Source: Bacteroidota bacterium
Lineage (GTDB): Bacteria; Bacteroidota; Bacteroidia; AKYH767-A; OLB10
NCBI GenBank assembly: GCA_016721435.1
Contig: JADKIC010000008.1
Coordinates: 71,457-135,456, forward strand
Direction of reading: 5' to 3'
DNA: 64,000 nucleotides
In this document: in pieces, positions 37,685-48,706 of the stretch
Layout: every line of letters begins with the position of its first letter
Position numbering within the stretch: position 1 is the first letter of the stretch
Translations under genes and position numbers: made by a program
The notes under the pieces: generated by a model
The model's input: the letters and a program-made list of their open reading frames with translations, nothing else
The model's database searches: none
What the model was told of the DNA's origin: nothing

Positions 37685-37690
37685 AAAATA

Positions 37691-38820
37691 TTAATTTTCT
37701 ATTTCTTTTTTAACAGAAACTATCGGAAGAGAAAAGGAAAAACCGATCCTTCTCCGGGTTTACTCTTCACCCAAATTCTTCCATGATGAGCTTCCACTAT
37801 TTTCTTTACAATATTCAATCCTAAACCGGTACTTCCTTCTCCCGCAGTGCTTCGTACACTGGTTTTACTGAATGCTGAAAATAATACTTTATGTTCTGAT
37901 TCCGGAATTCCTTGTCCCTGATCAATGATGTGAATGGTGATTTCCTCAGAGGATCCTTCTGCAGTAAGTTCTATTGCAGTAGATGGATGAGAGTATTTAA
38001 TCGCATTTGAAACTAAGTTGTTTAGCACCTGTAGAATCTGTCCTTTGTCAGCATAGGGCTTGCCGGTCGAATCAGCAATACTATAAGAGAGATGAATTTT
38101 CTTTTTATCTGCGGGTAGTTTGTTGCAACTAATACATTCCTGGAAAAGATCATGTACTGAAATGGGAGCTAAATCAAGTGTGGTGACTCCGGATTCTATT
38201 TTTGAAACATCAAGAATATTGTTGAGCATCTCCAGCATTCGTCGTGATGTACTCATTATAACTTCCAGATAGTTTTTATACTCATCCGGAAAGTTATGGC
38301 CGATGTCTTGTGAAATTAAACTACTTAATGTGATGATATTTCCCAACGGATTTCTAAGATCGTGTGAAGCCATACCAAGGAAGAAATTCTTTTCTTCGTT
38401 TAACTTTAGTAGTTCATTATTCTTCTGCTCAATCTCTTTTTGTTGTGCGAAGAACTGAAGCAAGGTATTTACTTTTGATCGCGTAATGTCTGTATCCAAT
38501 GGTTTAAACAAGTAGTCCATGGCGCCTTCATCTAATCCCTGTAGCATGTATTTCTTCTCCTTGCTGATAGCCGTAACAAATACGATAGGAATCTTTTTAG
38601 TACGTTTGGTTGACTTCAGCATATTGGCCACCTCAAAGCCGTCCATTTCCGGCATCTGTACATCCAATAGTATTAATGATAGATCTTCCTGGAATGCAAT
38701 TTTTAGCGCTTCATCACCTGAATTCGCCTTGAAAATTATCCGGTCGTCTTCCATGAGCATACTTTCCAGGGAATATAAATTCTCCGGTCGATCATCCACT
38801 AAAAGTATTTTATGCTTCAT
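37691..38820 (-). CDS. Response-regulator histidine kinase (receiver then kinase), one-base frameshift at the end
   Basis: A soluble two-component protein of about 376 residues. An N-terminal receiver (LLVDDRPENLYSL; phospho-acceptor in ILLDVQMPEMDGFE near residue 55) is followed by a short coiled coil, a HisKA domain with the phosphorylated histidine in MASHDLRNPLG near 153, and an HATPase domain (NLVSNAIKYS, DQGQGIP, STGLGLNIVKKIVEAHHGRI). No membrane segment is seen. The frame breaks in the A-run 37738-37742; one base restores the usual end GSVFSFSLPIVS and a stop at 37691. It lies downstream of CheR and the large hybrid kinase and may receive phosphate from it. Confidence 0.87.
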
Positions 38821-38894
38821 TTAATAATTTGCTTTGGAGTTGTTTCTACGTTATGAAGTTTAATTATGTTAGTTATTTCGCTAGGAATGGCACA

Positions 38895-39712
38895 TCAGAA
38901 CTGATAAATATTGTGTGAGATATCTGTCTTTTTTAATCCATATTCCTTTTCGAATTGCCCCGGTGATTCACAATTTGATAGTCCCAGATAACCGGTTGGA
39001 TGAAGGGAGTCAAGTAATGTTTTAAGCAAAAAAATTTGGTAAGATTGCTTGTAATATATCAGGACATTTCGACAAATAATTAAGTCGAATTTTTGAAAAG
39101 GGGGATTTCGACCCAGTTCATGTTGTGCGAATTTGATTTTAGAAAGGATACGTTCTTTTAAGATGGCATTATTATCATTGAGGTGAAAATGATGAATTAT
39201 ATGTCCTTGTCCACCTGCAAGCATATAGTCTTTTACGCCACATTTTACTTCCCCGATATCGATTATTCCTTTCGCAGCGGATCTTAATGCAGAAGTGTTT
39301 ACATCAGTGGCGTAGATTTTACATTTTTCCAGGAGATTGTGTTCTTCCAAAAGTATCGCTAATGAATACGCTTCATGTCCTTGCGCACAGCCTGCATGCC
39401 ATATTCTTATCGTTCCCTCGGTTTCAATTTTTGCTTTATAAATTGGAGAAGGGGAATAAAGAAAGTCGGTTCACGGAAAAGCTTTGTATAGCTAATGTGA
39501 AATTCGTTCTTGAAAATGGATGCGATGCTGGGATTATTTAAAATCAGATCAATCAGTTCTTGAGTTTTAGTAATTCCATTTCTTGCTTTGAAGCGATCAA
39601 GCCTTCGTTCAAAGTAAAGCGAATGATAGGCTTCTAGTTGAAATCCGTAGAATTTACTGGTAAACTCTTGAATTTCATTGTTCGGACTGCGTGTTTCGAA
39701 GGAGTGGTTCAT
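38895..39712 (-). CDS. CheR-type protein-glutamate O-methyltransferase, one-base frameshift
   Basis: A CheR methyltransferase of about 272 residues. The N-terminal helical domain includes the pattern NEFHISYTKLFREPTFF (RD.T.FFR-like). After repair of the T-run 39428-39432 the SAM-binding motif reads IRIWHAGCAQGHEAYSLAI; further motifs are KIYATDVNTSAL and FDLIICRNVLIYY. Its start overlaps the hybrid-kinase stop by four bases (ATGA at 39709-39712), so the two are made together. No CheB methylesterase or chemoreceptor gene is in the window. The target of methylation is unknown and may be outside chemotaxis. Confidence 0.85.
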
Positions 39713-42700
39713 TGGAATAAATTGCTGATGATAGTGATGAGTGAATTTCCTTCGATAGGTTTCGTGATATGTTCATCCATGCCACAGGATAAACTATGCT
39801 CACGATCTCCTTTCATTGCCTTGGCTGTTACAGCTATTATCGGAATGCCGGATAAGTGCTCTATTCTACGGATGCTTTTCGTTGCTTCATAACCATTCAT
39901 TCCCGGCATCATGATGTCCATGAGAACAAGATCTGTATTAGGGTTTTTTTCAAGGTATTTCACTGCCGATGCACCATCATTTTCGGTATGTATTTCCATA
40001 CCATATAATTCCAGCATAGAGGATAATGCATAGATGTTTCTCGCATCATCATCGACTACCAATACTTTTTTTCCGTTAAGAATTTTCTTTTTGTCAGGGA
40101 GTTTTCCGAAAAATTGACTTCTGTTTTTTTGTTCCTGTACAGATTGAAGGAAGAGGGTGGTTTCTTCCAGCAAGGATTCAATATGATCGGTGTTCTTATT
40201 GATATATGAACTGGCGTAATCTTTTAGGAATAATTTTTCCTTGTCATTTAGTTCTCTGGAGCTGTATACAATAACAGGAATAGCTGAAAATTCAGGTGCT
40301 TCTTTGGGAAGGTTTAAGTCGAGTATTATGCAATCAAAGGATTCATGAATAAGTTTGGATATGCCATCCATGCCCGTTTCCGCTATCTCGCAGGTTATGC
40401 CTTGTCTTTTAAGCATTTGTTTTACGACCATACTTTGCTCAGGAGAGTCTTCAATGACCAAAACCTTATGGTTATTGCCTATAGTGTTTTTCAGATTTCT
40501 AAATATACTCGTAAGTTGAGAAGTAGATGCCGGCTTTTCAAACCAGGATACAAATGGAAGGACGGTTGGACTATCAGATGCTTTTGCACTGCTGACAACA
40601 TGTATAGGGATTTGAGCTATGTCCTTTTCCGACCTGATTCTTTTTATAAGGTTCCAGCCATTTATTCCGGGAAGGTTCATGTCCAGCAATACTGCATCCG
40701 GCTTACTCTCTTTTATACGAAGGTATCCTGTGTCACCTCTATGGCAAATTTCTGTCTTGAATCCTTCTCTTAGCGCCATTTTTTCAAGGATTTTGGCAAA
40801 GGTTTCGTCATCTTCAATAATTAGCAGTCGACGTTCATTGGTAATTCCCGGATGTATATTAGTTTGTCCTATAGGAATTTCTACAATAAATGTACTACCT
40901 TCTCCTTCCTTGCTGATAACGGCAATTTTTCCGGAAAGCAGATGTGTAAGTTCTTTGGAGATACTCAGACCCAATCCGGTTCCTCCAAACCTCCGGCTGA
41001 TACTGCCATCCACTTGCTTGAATGATTCAAATATTAGTTTTTGTTTATCTTCAGGGATGCCAATGCCATCGTCTTTTACTTCAAATCTGATGAGGCCAGA
41101 CTCTTGTTCTGAGATGGTTAAACATACATTTCCTCCTGGTGAGGTAAAGTTAATAGCATTGGATAAAAGGTTTTTAAGTATTTGAGATAAGCGCATCTCA
41201 TCTGTAAAAATGGTGGGTGTGGATGTGATGTTGTTTTGCAAACTGAAATGAATATTCTTACTTTTAGCAGTGGGCTGTATGCTATTCCAGATATCTTTAC
41301 AGAACGGACTTATTTCAAACTCGGCCTTTTCGATTTCAATTTTCCCGGCTTCAATTTTTGATAAATCAAGAATGTCATTGATGAGATTTAAGAGATCAGT
41401 TCCTGATTTATGAACAACATGAGCAAATTCAATCTGCTTACGATTCAAATTAGAATCTTTGTTTTCTGCCAATAATCGTGAAAGTATGATGATGCTATTT
41501 AATGGCGTTCGTAATTCATGGCTCATGTTGGCAAGAAACTCAGACTTGTATTTACTAACCTGCTCCAATAATTCCGCCTTTTGACTTATGGCTTTTCTCG
41601 CTTCTTCCAGTTCTTTGTTTTGTAACACGATGGCTGAATTGTTTTGCTCCAGCTTTCTTGCTTTTATGTTTAATTCCTTATTGCTTTCTTCAAGTTCTGA
41701 TTTCTTTTTTTGGAGATGCTGCTTTGATATTTGGATTTCCCAACTCTGCTTATTTAATTTGCGAATGGATGCTTGAAGTTCTGTGTCCCGGTCAGTTAGT
41801 TCTTTATTAAGTTTCTGAGCATGGGTAAGGAGAAGTTGCAGTTGCTCTTCAGACCTTTTCCTGTCTGTAATATCAAGGGCAATAAATATATGTCCGGTAA
41901 TGCAATTGTTATCGTCATAAACCGGCGATGAACTGATATAACTCCAGAACGGTTCCTTGTTCTTTTGTATAAAAATGGTTTCAATGGTTGAGGATCGCCC
42001 CGATGCGAGATCTTTTAATAAGTCATTAACGCCTGTTGTATCTGTTAGTGGACCGCAAAGTGAGTTTAAAACGGGTTGTTTCATTATTTCACCTGCCGTG
42101 AATTTGGTTATTTCTTTGAAAAAGGGGTTTGTCCAGGTTACTTTGAATTCATTGTCTGTAATTAATATACTATGTTTAATTGTGTTTGCTACAGTAGATA
42201 ATTTCTGCTTTTCTTCAAGATTTCTTTTTAATAATTGTTCGTTATTTACCCTTGATGTAATGTCTTTTAAGGTCATTACAGCTCCGCAAATAATTGAGTT
42301 TACTTTGACCGGATTTATCTTTAGTTCAAAATAAAGTGTTCTTCCATTATCGGTAAATTGGGTTTCAGTAGACATGATTGATCCGTTAAAAGCATCTTTG
42401 AAATGATTTTTCCACACCTCTTGATTTTGGTTTGTCGAAGTATTCTCCCTGGATATGTTGGTTAAAGAAGGGTGTAGTTTTATGTCAACATTAAATATAG
42501 TTAACATGAATGCTGAAAATGATTCATTATACTGTCTTACATTGAAATCGAGGTCAAATTGACAAATGGGATCACCTATGTTTTCAATAAGTGACTTTAG
42601 ACTTGCTTTCTGACTTTTTATAAGTAGCGTGGAGTTGTGATATAGTTTCAGGTAATAGTAAATACAGTATAAGGTGATAGTGATACTAATTGCAGCACAA

Positions 42701-43197
42701 AAAATGTAGTTACGCTTAATTAAATGTTCAGGTATTGGTAGTGAAGAGATGATAGTAGTATGAAAGGTCAAGGAAGAAAGGAAAAGTACAACAGGTAGAG
42801 CTGCCACCGCAATTAATAAGTGCTTTTCTTTTTCAGTGAATAGAAAAAATGTTCCGGCAGCAATAGGAAAGAAAAACAAAAATATATCTGAATCATTTCC
42901 GGCTCTAAGATTTGATAGATAAACAAATGCGTTGATAGAGATCAAAAAAACATTTCGTGAAGTATTGTATTGTCCGGTGTTGAATAAATACAAACAGAAT
43001 ATGTATGTAGCTGTTATTGGTAAATTATTGTACACTATTTCATTCAGCCCATTGATAGCTTGCAGAACTATAAATACAATCGAAATAAGGATAGAGGCCA
43101 GAATGACCCGGTGCAACGTGGATAGCCTCCTGTTTTCAATTTCCTGAATGGGTTCACTGAATTTTGGATATATTATTTTTCGAAGCAAAGGGTGCAT
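39709..43197 (-). CDS. Membrane hybrid sensor histidine kinase with PAS domains and three receivers
   Basis: A sensor kinase of 1,162 residues with an intact frame. About six TM helices fill residues 25-185. Two PAS regions follow (about 195-320 and 325-455; HIFIALDITDRKRSEEQLQ ends the second), then a coiled coil (455-560), HisKA with FLANMSHELRTPLNSI near 565 and HATPase with LKNLLSNAINF and FGGTGLGLSISKEL. Three receivers end the protein: DAVLLDMNLPGINGW, CIILDLNLPKEAPE and LVLMDIMMPGMNGYEA. The second is shortened after its phospho-aspartate. The gene overlaps cheR by four bases. The signal it senses is unknown. Confidence 0.9.
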   Translation of the reverse strand: MHPLLRKIIYPKFSEPIQEIENRRLSTLHRVILASILISIVFIVLQAINGLNEIVYNNLPITATYIFCLYLFNTGQYNTSRNVFLISINAFVYLSNLRAGNDSDIFLFFFPIAAGTFFLFTEKEKHLLIAVAALPVVLFLSSLTFHTTIISSLPIPEHLIKRNYIFCAAISITITLYCIYYYLKLYHNSTLLIKSQKASLKSLIENIGDPICQFDLDFNVRQYNESFSAFMLTIFNVDIKLHPSLTNISRENTSTNQNQEVWKNHFKDAFNGSIMSTETQFTDNGRTLYFELKINPVKVNSIICGAVMTLKDITSRVNNEQLLKRNLEEKQKLSTVANTIKHSILITDNEFKVTWTNPFFKEITKFTAGEIMKQPVLNSLCGPLTDTTGVNDLLKDLASGRSSTIETIFIQKNKEPFWSYISSSPVYDDNNCITGHIFIALDITDRKRSEEQLQLLLTHAQKLNKELTDRDTELQASIRKLNKQSWEIQISKQHLQKKKSELEESNKELNIKARKLEQNNSAIVLQNKELEEARKAISQKAELLEQVSKYKSEFLANMSHELRTPLNSIIILSRLLAENKDSNLNRKQIEFAHVVHKSGTDLLNLINDILDLSKIEAGKIEIEKAEFEISPFCKDIWNSIQPTAKSKNIHFSLQNNITSTPTIFTDEMRLSQILKNLLSNAINFTSPGGNVCLTISEQESGLIRFEVKDDGIGIPEDKQKLIFESFKQVDGSISRRFGGTGLGLSISKELTHLLSGKIAVISKEGEGSTFIVEIPIGQTNIHPGITNERRLLIIEDDETFAKILEKMALREGFKTEICHRGDTGYLRIKESKPDAVLLDMNLPGINGWNLIKRIRSEKDIAQIPIHVVSSAKASDSPTVLPFVSWFEKPASTSQLTSIFRNLKNTIGNNHKVLVIEDSPEQSMVVKQMLKRQGITCEIAETGMDGISKLIHESFDCIILDLNLPKEAPEFSAIPVIVYSSRELNDKEKLFLKDYASSYINKNTDHIESLLEETTLFLQSVQEQKNRSQFFGKLPDKKKILNGKKVLVVDDDARNIYALSSMLELYGMEIHTENDGASAVKYLEKNPNTDLVLMDIMMPGMNGYEATKSIRRIEHLSGIPIIAVTAKAMKGDREHSLSCGMDEHITKPIEGNSLITIISNLFQ

Positions 43198-43646
43198 ATT
43201 TTCGTATTTTGAACAGGTTGACTATTCTATACGTTTGCCCTCCGGTACTGGTTTGTTAATAGTTAATGGCGACATGTAAGTTTTTATGTTTTTTTAACAG
43301 TTTTCAGACTTTGAAATATTGACAAAATAGGAATTGCATTTCTTGCATATTTTATTTGCCTGATCAGCTACGATTGACAGGTGTATTAATTTATGTAATG
43401 TATTGAAAAACAATAATATTAACAACTTTTTATTTCTTTTGTTCCCATACTGGTTTTTGTAGAGATGAGCTGATGAACAGTTGAAACCAAATGTGATTTG
43501 TAAGAAAAGAATAAAAGTCTCCGTATTTAATCAAAGTAAGGAATGAAAAATTCTAGTGACACCTGCGTTCGGCTTAAATTCCTTGATTTTCGTTGGAAAT
43601 TGATGTTTAGAACAGATGTGTTACCGAAAAAAAATGGCAACATAGC
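43198..43646. other. Intergenic region, 449 bases, no gene seen
   Basis: This AT-rich stretch separates the hybrid kinase from TamL, both leftward. All frames are broken by stops. It should hold the promoter of the hybrid kinase; I found no exact TAnnTTTG box on the minus strand, only CAAAGTAA near 43532 with one mismatch. A 7-base inverted pair (AAGGAAT near 43538, ATTCCTT near 43577) is too weak to call a terminator. Confidence 0.5.
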
Positions 43647-45988
43647 TTAGAATGGATAACCAATGCCAAAGTTAAAAGTTATATCACTCAATTCATTTGC
43701 ATCCAAGACCCATCGTTCACCTTGTGCTAATGCAGGGTCTTTTATTTTAATTGCTCCATCCATCCTTAGTATAAAAAAAGTAAAGTCAAAACGGATACCT
43801 AAACCTGAGCCTAATGCAATTTGATCAGCGAAGGTGTCGAATTTAAATTTCCCATCTTCACTCGTGGAGATTTTATTGATGATCCATATGTTTCCGGCAT
43901 CAAGAAATGCTGCCCCTTTGAGCTTTCTGTAAATATCAAAACGATATTCAAAGTTGCCGGTTAATTTCAAATCTCCAAATCGCTCAAAAAAGTCTTCTTT
44001 GTCGTTGGTTCCGGGTCCAAGTTGTCGGGTGCGCCATGCGCGAATATCGTTCGGGCCTCCGGCAAAAAAACTTTTTTCAAAGGGTAATTGTAAGGAGTTT
44101 CCGTACGAGACACCCAATCCAACAGCAATTCTAAATACAGCCAGTGCATTGGAAATACTGATTGGACTATATAATCGAATATCAAAATCAGGTCTTATGT
44201 ATTGAGCAAACCGGACATTTAAAAAGGTGGCAGGGGATGATTTGGAAATACTTTCATTGTTTATTTTTTTGCCAGATAAATACTGTTTCCGGCAAATTCA
44301 AGATTGGCACGAAAGAAGAAATATTTTCGCTTTATTTTTAAATCCTGATTGTTGAAAATATAACTGAGTCGTTCCGTAGAAATGAAATGATCCACATAAC
44401 CTAATATGATATTAGGGTCTCCTAGTTCATTTAATTGTTGAGTGAAAGCAGGATCTAATTTTACTTTAAGATAGTTTAAATCTGCAGGATAGAAATAAAT
44501 ACGATTGTATTTAGTGGTTTTAATACTGTAAGAGTAGGAGAGATTGAAAAGTTGTCTGAAATATTCCGGACGGTTTTGAGTATTAAAACCGGCATTTATA
44601 GAAGTGATAGGGTTGCTGACTATCTTCAATTTATCAAAATGAAATGGCCATAATCCTCTGGGGAAATTCAGCGAGATTTCAGGTCCTACTTCATAAGCAT
44701 TGAATAAGGCGAGCTGTCGGGTGCTTTCATAGGTAGTATCTCCAAAATTTTGTTGTAACTCAAGTCCTGCCTTAATTCTGAAATTAAAACTCTCTGCTCC
44801 CTTGAAAATATTTTTATTTCGATAAGATAGGTTTCCGAGAATTCCGAAGTTACCTCCGTTATTCGTTCCATCAAATTCGATTTTATACTCTTGTCGGGGT
44901 TGGGGAGAAAGCAAGATATAGCAACGCAAAGGATTATTGGTATCCTCAGGTCCGGGATATTCCGGTTCTATCCTGATATTGACAAATTTAAAAATCCCAA
45001 GATCAGAAAGTCGTTTGTAAGTTAAATCTATATCCGATTGAGCAAATATGGAATCCTTTCGAATGAAAATATGTTCGGCTAAATGTTTAGCCTTGTGGCG
45101 AAGTTCGAGTTTTCCTCTTGAAATAAATTTTAATTTTTCAAATTCAGTTGTATCCTTCGCAATAGTGTCATTGGCAGAAATGGGATCATAGTCTACTTCA
45201 ATATAAACTTCTTTAAAGTAATTTTTCTTGTGTACGATAAATGAATCAGGTGCCGTAATAATATCTCTGTTGCTGACTTTCGGATTCGTTAAATACAACC
45301 AGACATCTACCTGTTGGGATTTCAGAGACGAATCTATCTGATAAGTGATGTATTGTGGATTAAAGTTGTAGTATCCGTTGTTCCGCAATGAAATCGAAAT
45401 TCTTTCCCTTTCACTTTGTAATAATGACACCGAATAAATGTCTCCGGATTTAATTTGAAATTCCGTACTGTCGCTAAATATAAAGTCGCGAATTTCTGTA
45501 TCTGAAATATTGTAACTGATGTTTCTGATTTTATAGGGCTTGCCGGATTTTAAGGTGTATATGACTTTTGCTTTTTTCTTTTTGTAAATAGTAGTGTCAT
45601 TTATATCAGCATTGAAGTAACCATTGTTCTGAAAGAAGATAGAAATCTGCTCCGTTGACTTAAAGGTGAGCCCGGTATCTAATAAAACGGGCTGCTCACC
45701 AATCGCCGTTTTTAGCCATTTTTTAAATTTCGTCTCCTTACCGATTTGAGAGAGATTGTACACACCAAGGTGAAACCTGAATACACCCAGAATCTTTCTG
45801 TTAGGTTTTTGCTTAATTATCGAATTGACGTTCTCATTAAATTCTGTTCGGTCAGATTTAATAATATTTTTGTCCAGCAAGTGTTGCCCCTCCGGAATGG
45901 ATCGGGTAACATTGCAGGCACCGGCAAGCATTAAAAATGCCGGCATTAGTGCTGAATATAAAATATAAGATAGTTTCCCGTTCCTCAT
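43647..45988 (-). CDS. tamL: TamL-like BamA/TamA-family outer-membrane lipoprotein, one-base frameshift
   Basis: An outer-membrane protein of about 780 residues. The signal peptide ends in a lipobox (FLMLAGAC, Cys 25), typical of TamL, the lipidated TamA form of Bacteroidota, which works with TamB in envelope assembly. Residues 30-400 form POTRA-like domains (FKSTEQISIFFQNNGYFNAD; QSERERISISLRNNGYYNF); the rest is a 16-strand beta-barrel with the conserved FFAGGPNDIRAWRTRQLGPG motif and an aromatic end (FGIGYPF). One base is missing in the T-run 44264-44270; repair reads IYLAKKINNESISKSS and joins both parts. It is divergent from the RNA methyltransferase gene. Confidence 0.87.
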
Positions 45989-46033
45989 AGCACGGCGGGT
46001 GTAAATGTACGGATCAGAACCTTATAACCTGAT

Positions 46034-46801
46034 ATGATTTCAAAAGCAGTTATTAAACACCTGCGCTTACTGCAGTTGAAGAAGAGGAGGGATGAGCTTG
46101 GACTCTTTCCGGTAGAAGGTCCTAAGTTGGTAGAGGAGCTGCTGCGAAATAAGTCCTGGAAGGTAGCTGAGCTCTATGCTACAGACGAATGGGAGGTGCC
46201 TTTCGAACTATCTTCCCCTGAAGTGGTTCGGGTTTCCGAGAATGAACTGATTCAAATTTCCGGTCAACAGCAACCGAACAAAGTTTTGGCAGTGGCTGAA
46301 ATGAAAGTTGCGAATGAGGATATTTCAGTTCCCGCCTCCGGATTTCACCTTTTGTTGAATCAGATTCGTGACCCTGGAAATTTAGGTACCATTATTCGTA
46401 TCGCGGATTGGTTTGGTGTGGATGGAATGTTTTGTTCGGTGGATACGGTTGATTGTTATAACCCTAAAGTAGTTCAATCCTCCATGGGAAGCTTATTTCG
46501 AGTTGTACCTGTTTATATTTCGCTTGAAAAACTGCTGGTTGAAAATGCGCAATCAGCTAAATTGGCAGTATACTCCTCTCATCTTCAAGGAGATAATTTG
46601 TTTTCAGCCGATCTGAAGAAGGATGCTTTTGTGGTAATGGGTAATGAAAGTCGTGGTGTTGAGCCCGCACTCAATCCATTTATAACAAAATCAATTCTAA
46701 TCCCATCAAAAAGTGGTCTCAATGAAAAAGCGGAATCACTGAATGTCGCTGTCGCCACAGGTATTGTATGTTCCGAATGGCTAAGAAGGTTTAGTAGCTG
46801 A
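46034..46801 (+). CDS. TrmH/SpoU-family RNA 2'-O-methyltransferase
   Basis: A SPOUT-class RNA methyltransferase of 255 residues. The N-terminal 95 residues are an L30e-like RNA-binding domain (LFPVEGPKLVEELL). The catalytic domain has the three knot motifs: NQIRDPGNLGTIIR (motif 1), VVMGNESRGV (motif 2) and NEKAESLNVAVATGI (motif 3). Members methylate ribose 2'-OH in tRNA or 23S rRNA; the target base cannot be read from sequence. It is divergent from tamL with 45 bases between starts, so the promoters overlap. Confidence 0.92.
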   Translation: MISKAVIKHLRLLQLKKRRDELGLFPVEGPKLVEELLRNKSWKVAELYATDEWEVPFELSSPEVVRVSENELIQISGQQQPNKVLAVAEMKVANEDISVPASGFHLLLNQIRDPGNLGTIIRIADWFGVDGMFCSVDTVDCYNPKVVQSSMGSLFRVVPVYISLEKLLVENAQSAKLAVYSSHLQGDNLFSADLKKDAFVVMGNESRGVEPALNPFITKSILIPSKSGLNEKAESLNVAVATGIVCSEWLRRFSS

Positions 46802-46913
46802 CTTTTAATGAATTAGTGATGTGAAGAGCGGCTATTGTTAGGAGTTACAGTTCAAATACACGTTAAGGCTGATGTGATTTTCAAAATTTTACTTTTCAAA
46901 CTGAATATAAAAA

Positions 46914-47304
46914 TCAATTCAATTTAGAGGGAACTACCATCTTGAACTCAGGAATTTTAACAAAAACAGCTTCTTGTCATATTGGCGCTCCATCAAATAG
47001 GTGCCGAACATTTTCCTAGTTCTGTGTTAAGATTACATCCGGAAACATACCGGTATGTTTCGCCCGGGGCAATATACGGCTGCTCTCCCACAACTCCTTC
47101 TCCTTCAACCTCCCGACGGGTGTTATCGGAATCAACGATATACCAATGCCTTCTTTTTAACCGAATGGCCTGCTCACTATCGTTTTTGATCGTGATCCGA
47201 TAAGCAAATACATAATGTGATTGCGCCGGGTTACTATGAGTGGGCTGATAAAATGTCTCAACACTTACCCTGATTCCTGCTGTTACTTCGGTAAAAATTG
47301 CCAT
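46914..47304 (-). CDS. apaG: ApaG domain protein (Co2+/Mg2+ efflux-annotated), two frameshifts
   Basis: ApaG, a fibronectin-III-like beta-sandwich protein of about 128 residues with unclear biochemical role. Motifs are FAYRITIKNDSEQAIRLKRRHW and EGEGVVGEQPYIAPGETYRY, the family's conserved core. The start at MAIFTEVTAGI (47304) fits homologs better than an upstream ATG at 47352. Breaks in the T-run 47011-47014 (repair gives GKMFGTYLMERQYDKKLF) and in the A-run 46962-46966 (repair gives FVKIPEFKMVVPSKLN) extend it to 46914. Both are one-base changes in homopolymers. Confidence 0.85.
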
Positions 47305-47410
47305 GTTTGTTATGTGTTCTCCAAAAATATAGACATCACTTGAATTTAACAACAGATTTTGACCAACTAACTGATAGAGATGGTAAAGGAACTAATTTAG
47401 ATGGAGTAAT

Positions 47411-48706
47411 TTAAAATCCTCCCGAAAAGGCTTTTAAATAACCGATCAGACGGGAATACCGGACGCCGGTTTCATTCCAATAAACAAATATATCGTATTC
47501 ATTACGAGTTTCATAATGGCTTCCTTCCGTCTCTAAAACACTGTTATCCTTGTTTTTGCCTTCTATGCTGTAGCGGTAATCATAATAACCTTGCTTTACA
47601 GAGAGTGTTTTATAATAATATCCGCTGTCCGGCTGATAGTCCATCCTATAAGGCATATCTCTTCTCCAATCCGTAAAATGTCCCTCTACAAACACAGCCC
47701 CTGAAGTATATGCCTCATCCGCCTTTAACCTGAATAAGACTTGGATATAATCTCCTTCTAATTTCGCATCCCTGCTTTCATAAATTTTATTCAGGAATTT
47801 ACCATTGATGTCATCATTTGAACTGTAACGTTGACTGGCTAAAGAAATGTCTTTCTTGAGTACAGCAGTAAGACTACGTCCATTCCTGTCATCCGTATAC
47901 TTTTCAATACACTGCGTTAGAAATCGTGTGGTTCTGATATCAAAATTTCTGAATTCACTTCCTCCTTCAAATACATTTCCTTCTTCATAATTGTATTCGA
48001 GTAGTTCGTTGGTGGCGAAATTGGGTTTGAGATTGCTTATCCTGCTATTTGGATTTCCATTTTGAAGGAGAACCAGTTTAATGTCGGAGTAGGGGCTGGT
48101 CACCGCTAACCCTCTGAGGGTAACTTTTAAATCTGCCTCCTGGTGGGAGTTTCTTTGTTCAATTATGGTGGCTCTATGTATATTGGGTTGAATCTCTACG
48201 CGCTGTTCAACAACATAAAATCTTTTTGAAATAATTATAGAGTCCGGATCCGTAGAGTCGTAAACGATGAGCAAAAAATTACCGGATATTGTCGGTTTCA
48301 TTTGTGCATTAGGAAAATCGAGCTGATAGTGCCAGTAATCGGTTAGCGTATTTAAAGAGTGCTTATAGTCCGTAATATGATCTGTATAAAAGCCTTCGAG
48401 ATAATCATTTTCGCTCAATAGGGAAGGCCGCCAATCCGGATCACAATGTTGAATCCTGTAACTGTAATCTATAATATCATTACTTAGTAAATCAAAATGG
48501 AGTCGCAGCTGATCACTACTGCCCAACAGCAAGATGGGGTCACTTAACTCCTGTCCGTTCCTTTCAAAAAATGCAGTGCGGATATCAGGGTGATAAATAT
48601 AATCTTCATAACGGATACGTCGCGGATTAAAATAATCGGCATCATCCTGACAGATTCCCGAGAAGGGTATCAGCCCTAAAACCAGAAGAAGGAATTTTCT
48701 AATCAT
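47411..48706 (-). CDS. T9SS plug protein (DUF5103)
   Basis: A 431-residue secreted protein of the DUF5103 family. The signal peptide ends near IPFSGICQ. The N-terminal part has RIRYEDYIYHPDIRTAFF and LHFDLLSNDIIDYSYRIQHCDPDW, typical of the family. Its Flavobacterium homolog is the Plug protein that closes the SprA translocon of the type IX secretion system, which fits with T9SS cargo genes in this window. The frame is intact. It overlaps the ABC-F gene by 8 bases, so the two are translated together, an unexplained pairing. Confidence 0.88.
   Translation of the reverse strand: MIRKFLLLVLGLIPFSGICQDDADYFNPRRIRYEDYIYHPDIRTAFFERNGQELSDPILLLGSSDQLRLHFDLLSNDIIDYSYRIQHCDPDWRPSLLSENDYLEGFYTDHITDYKHSLNTLTDYWHYQLDFPNAQMKPTISGNFLLIVYDSTDPDSIIISKRFYVVEQRVEIQPNIHRATIIEQRNSHQEADLKVTLRGLAVTSPYSDIKLVLLQNGNPNSRISNLKPNFATNELLEYNYEEGNVFEGGSEFRNFDIRTTRFLTQCIEKYTDDRNGRSLTAVLKKDISLASQRYSSNDDINGKFLNKIYESRDAKLEGDYIQVLFRLKADEAYTSGAVFVEGHFTDWRRDMPYRMDYQPDSGYYYKTLSVKQGYYDYRYSIEGKNKDNSVLETEGSHYETRNEYDIFVYWNETGVRYSRLIGYLKAFSGGF

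Noticed and set aside
43198..43646. Possible non-coding RNA or riboswitch
   Set aside because: Only weak inverted pairs are seen and nothing matches a known RNA motif.
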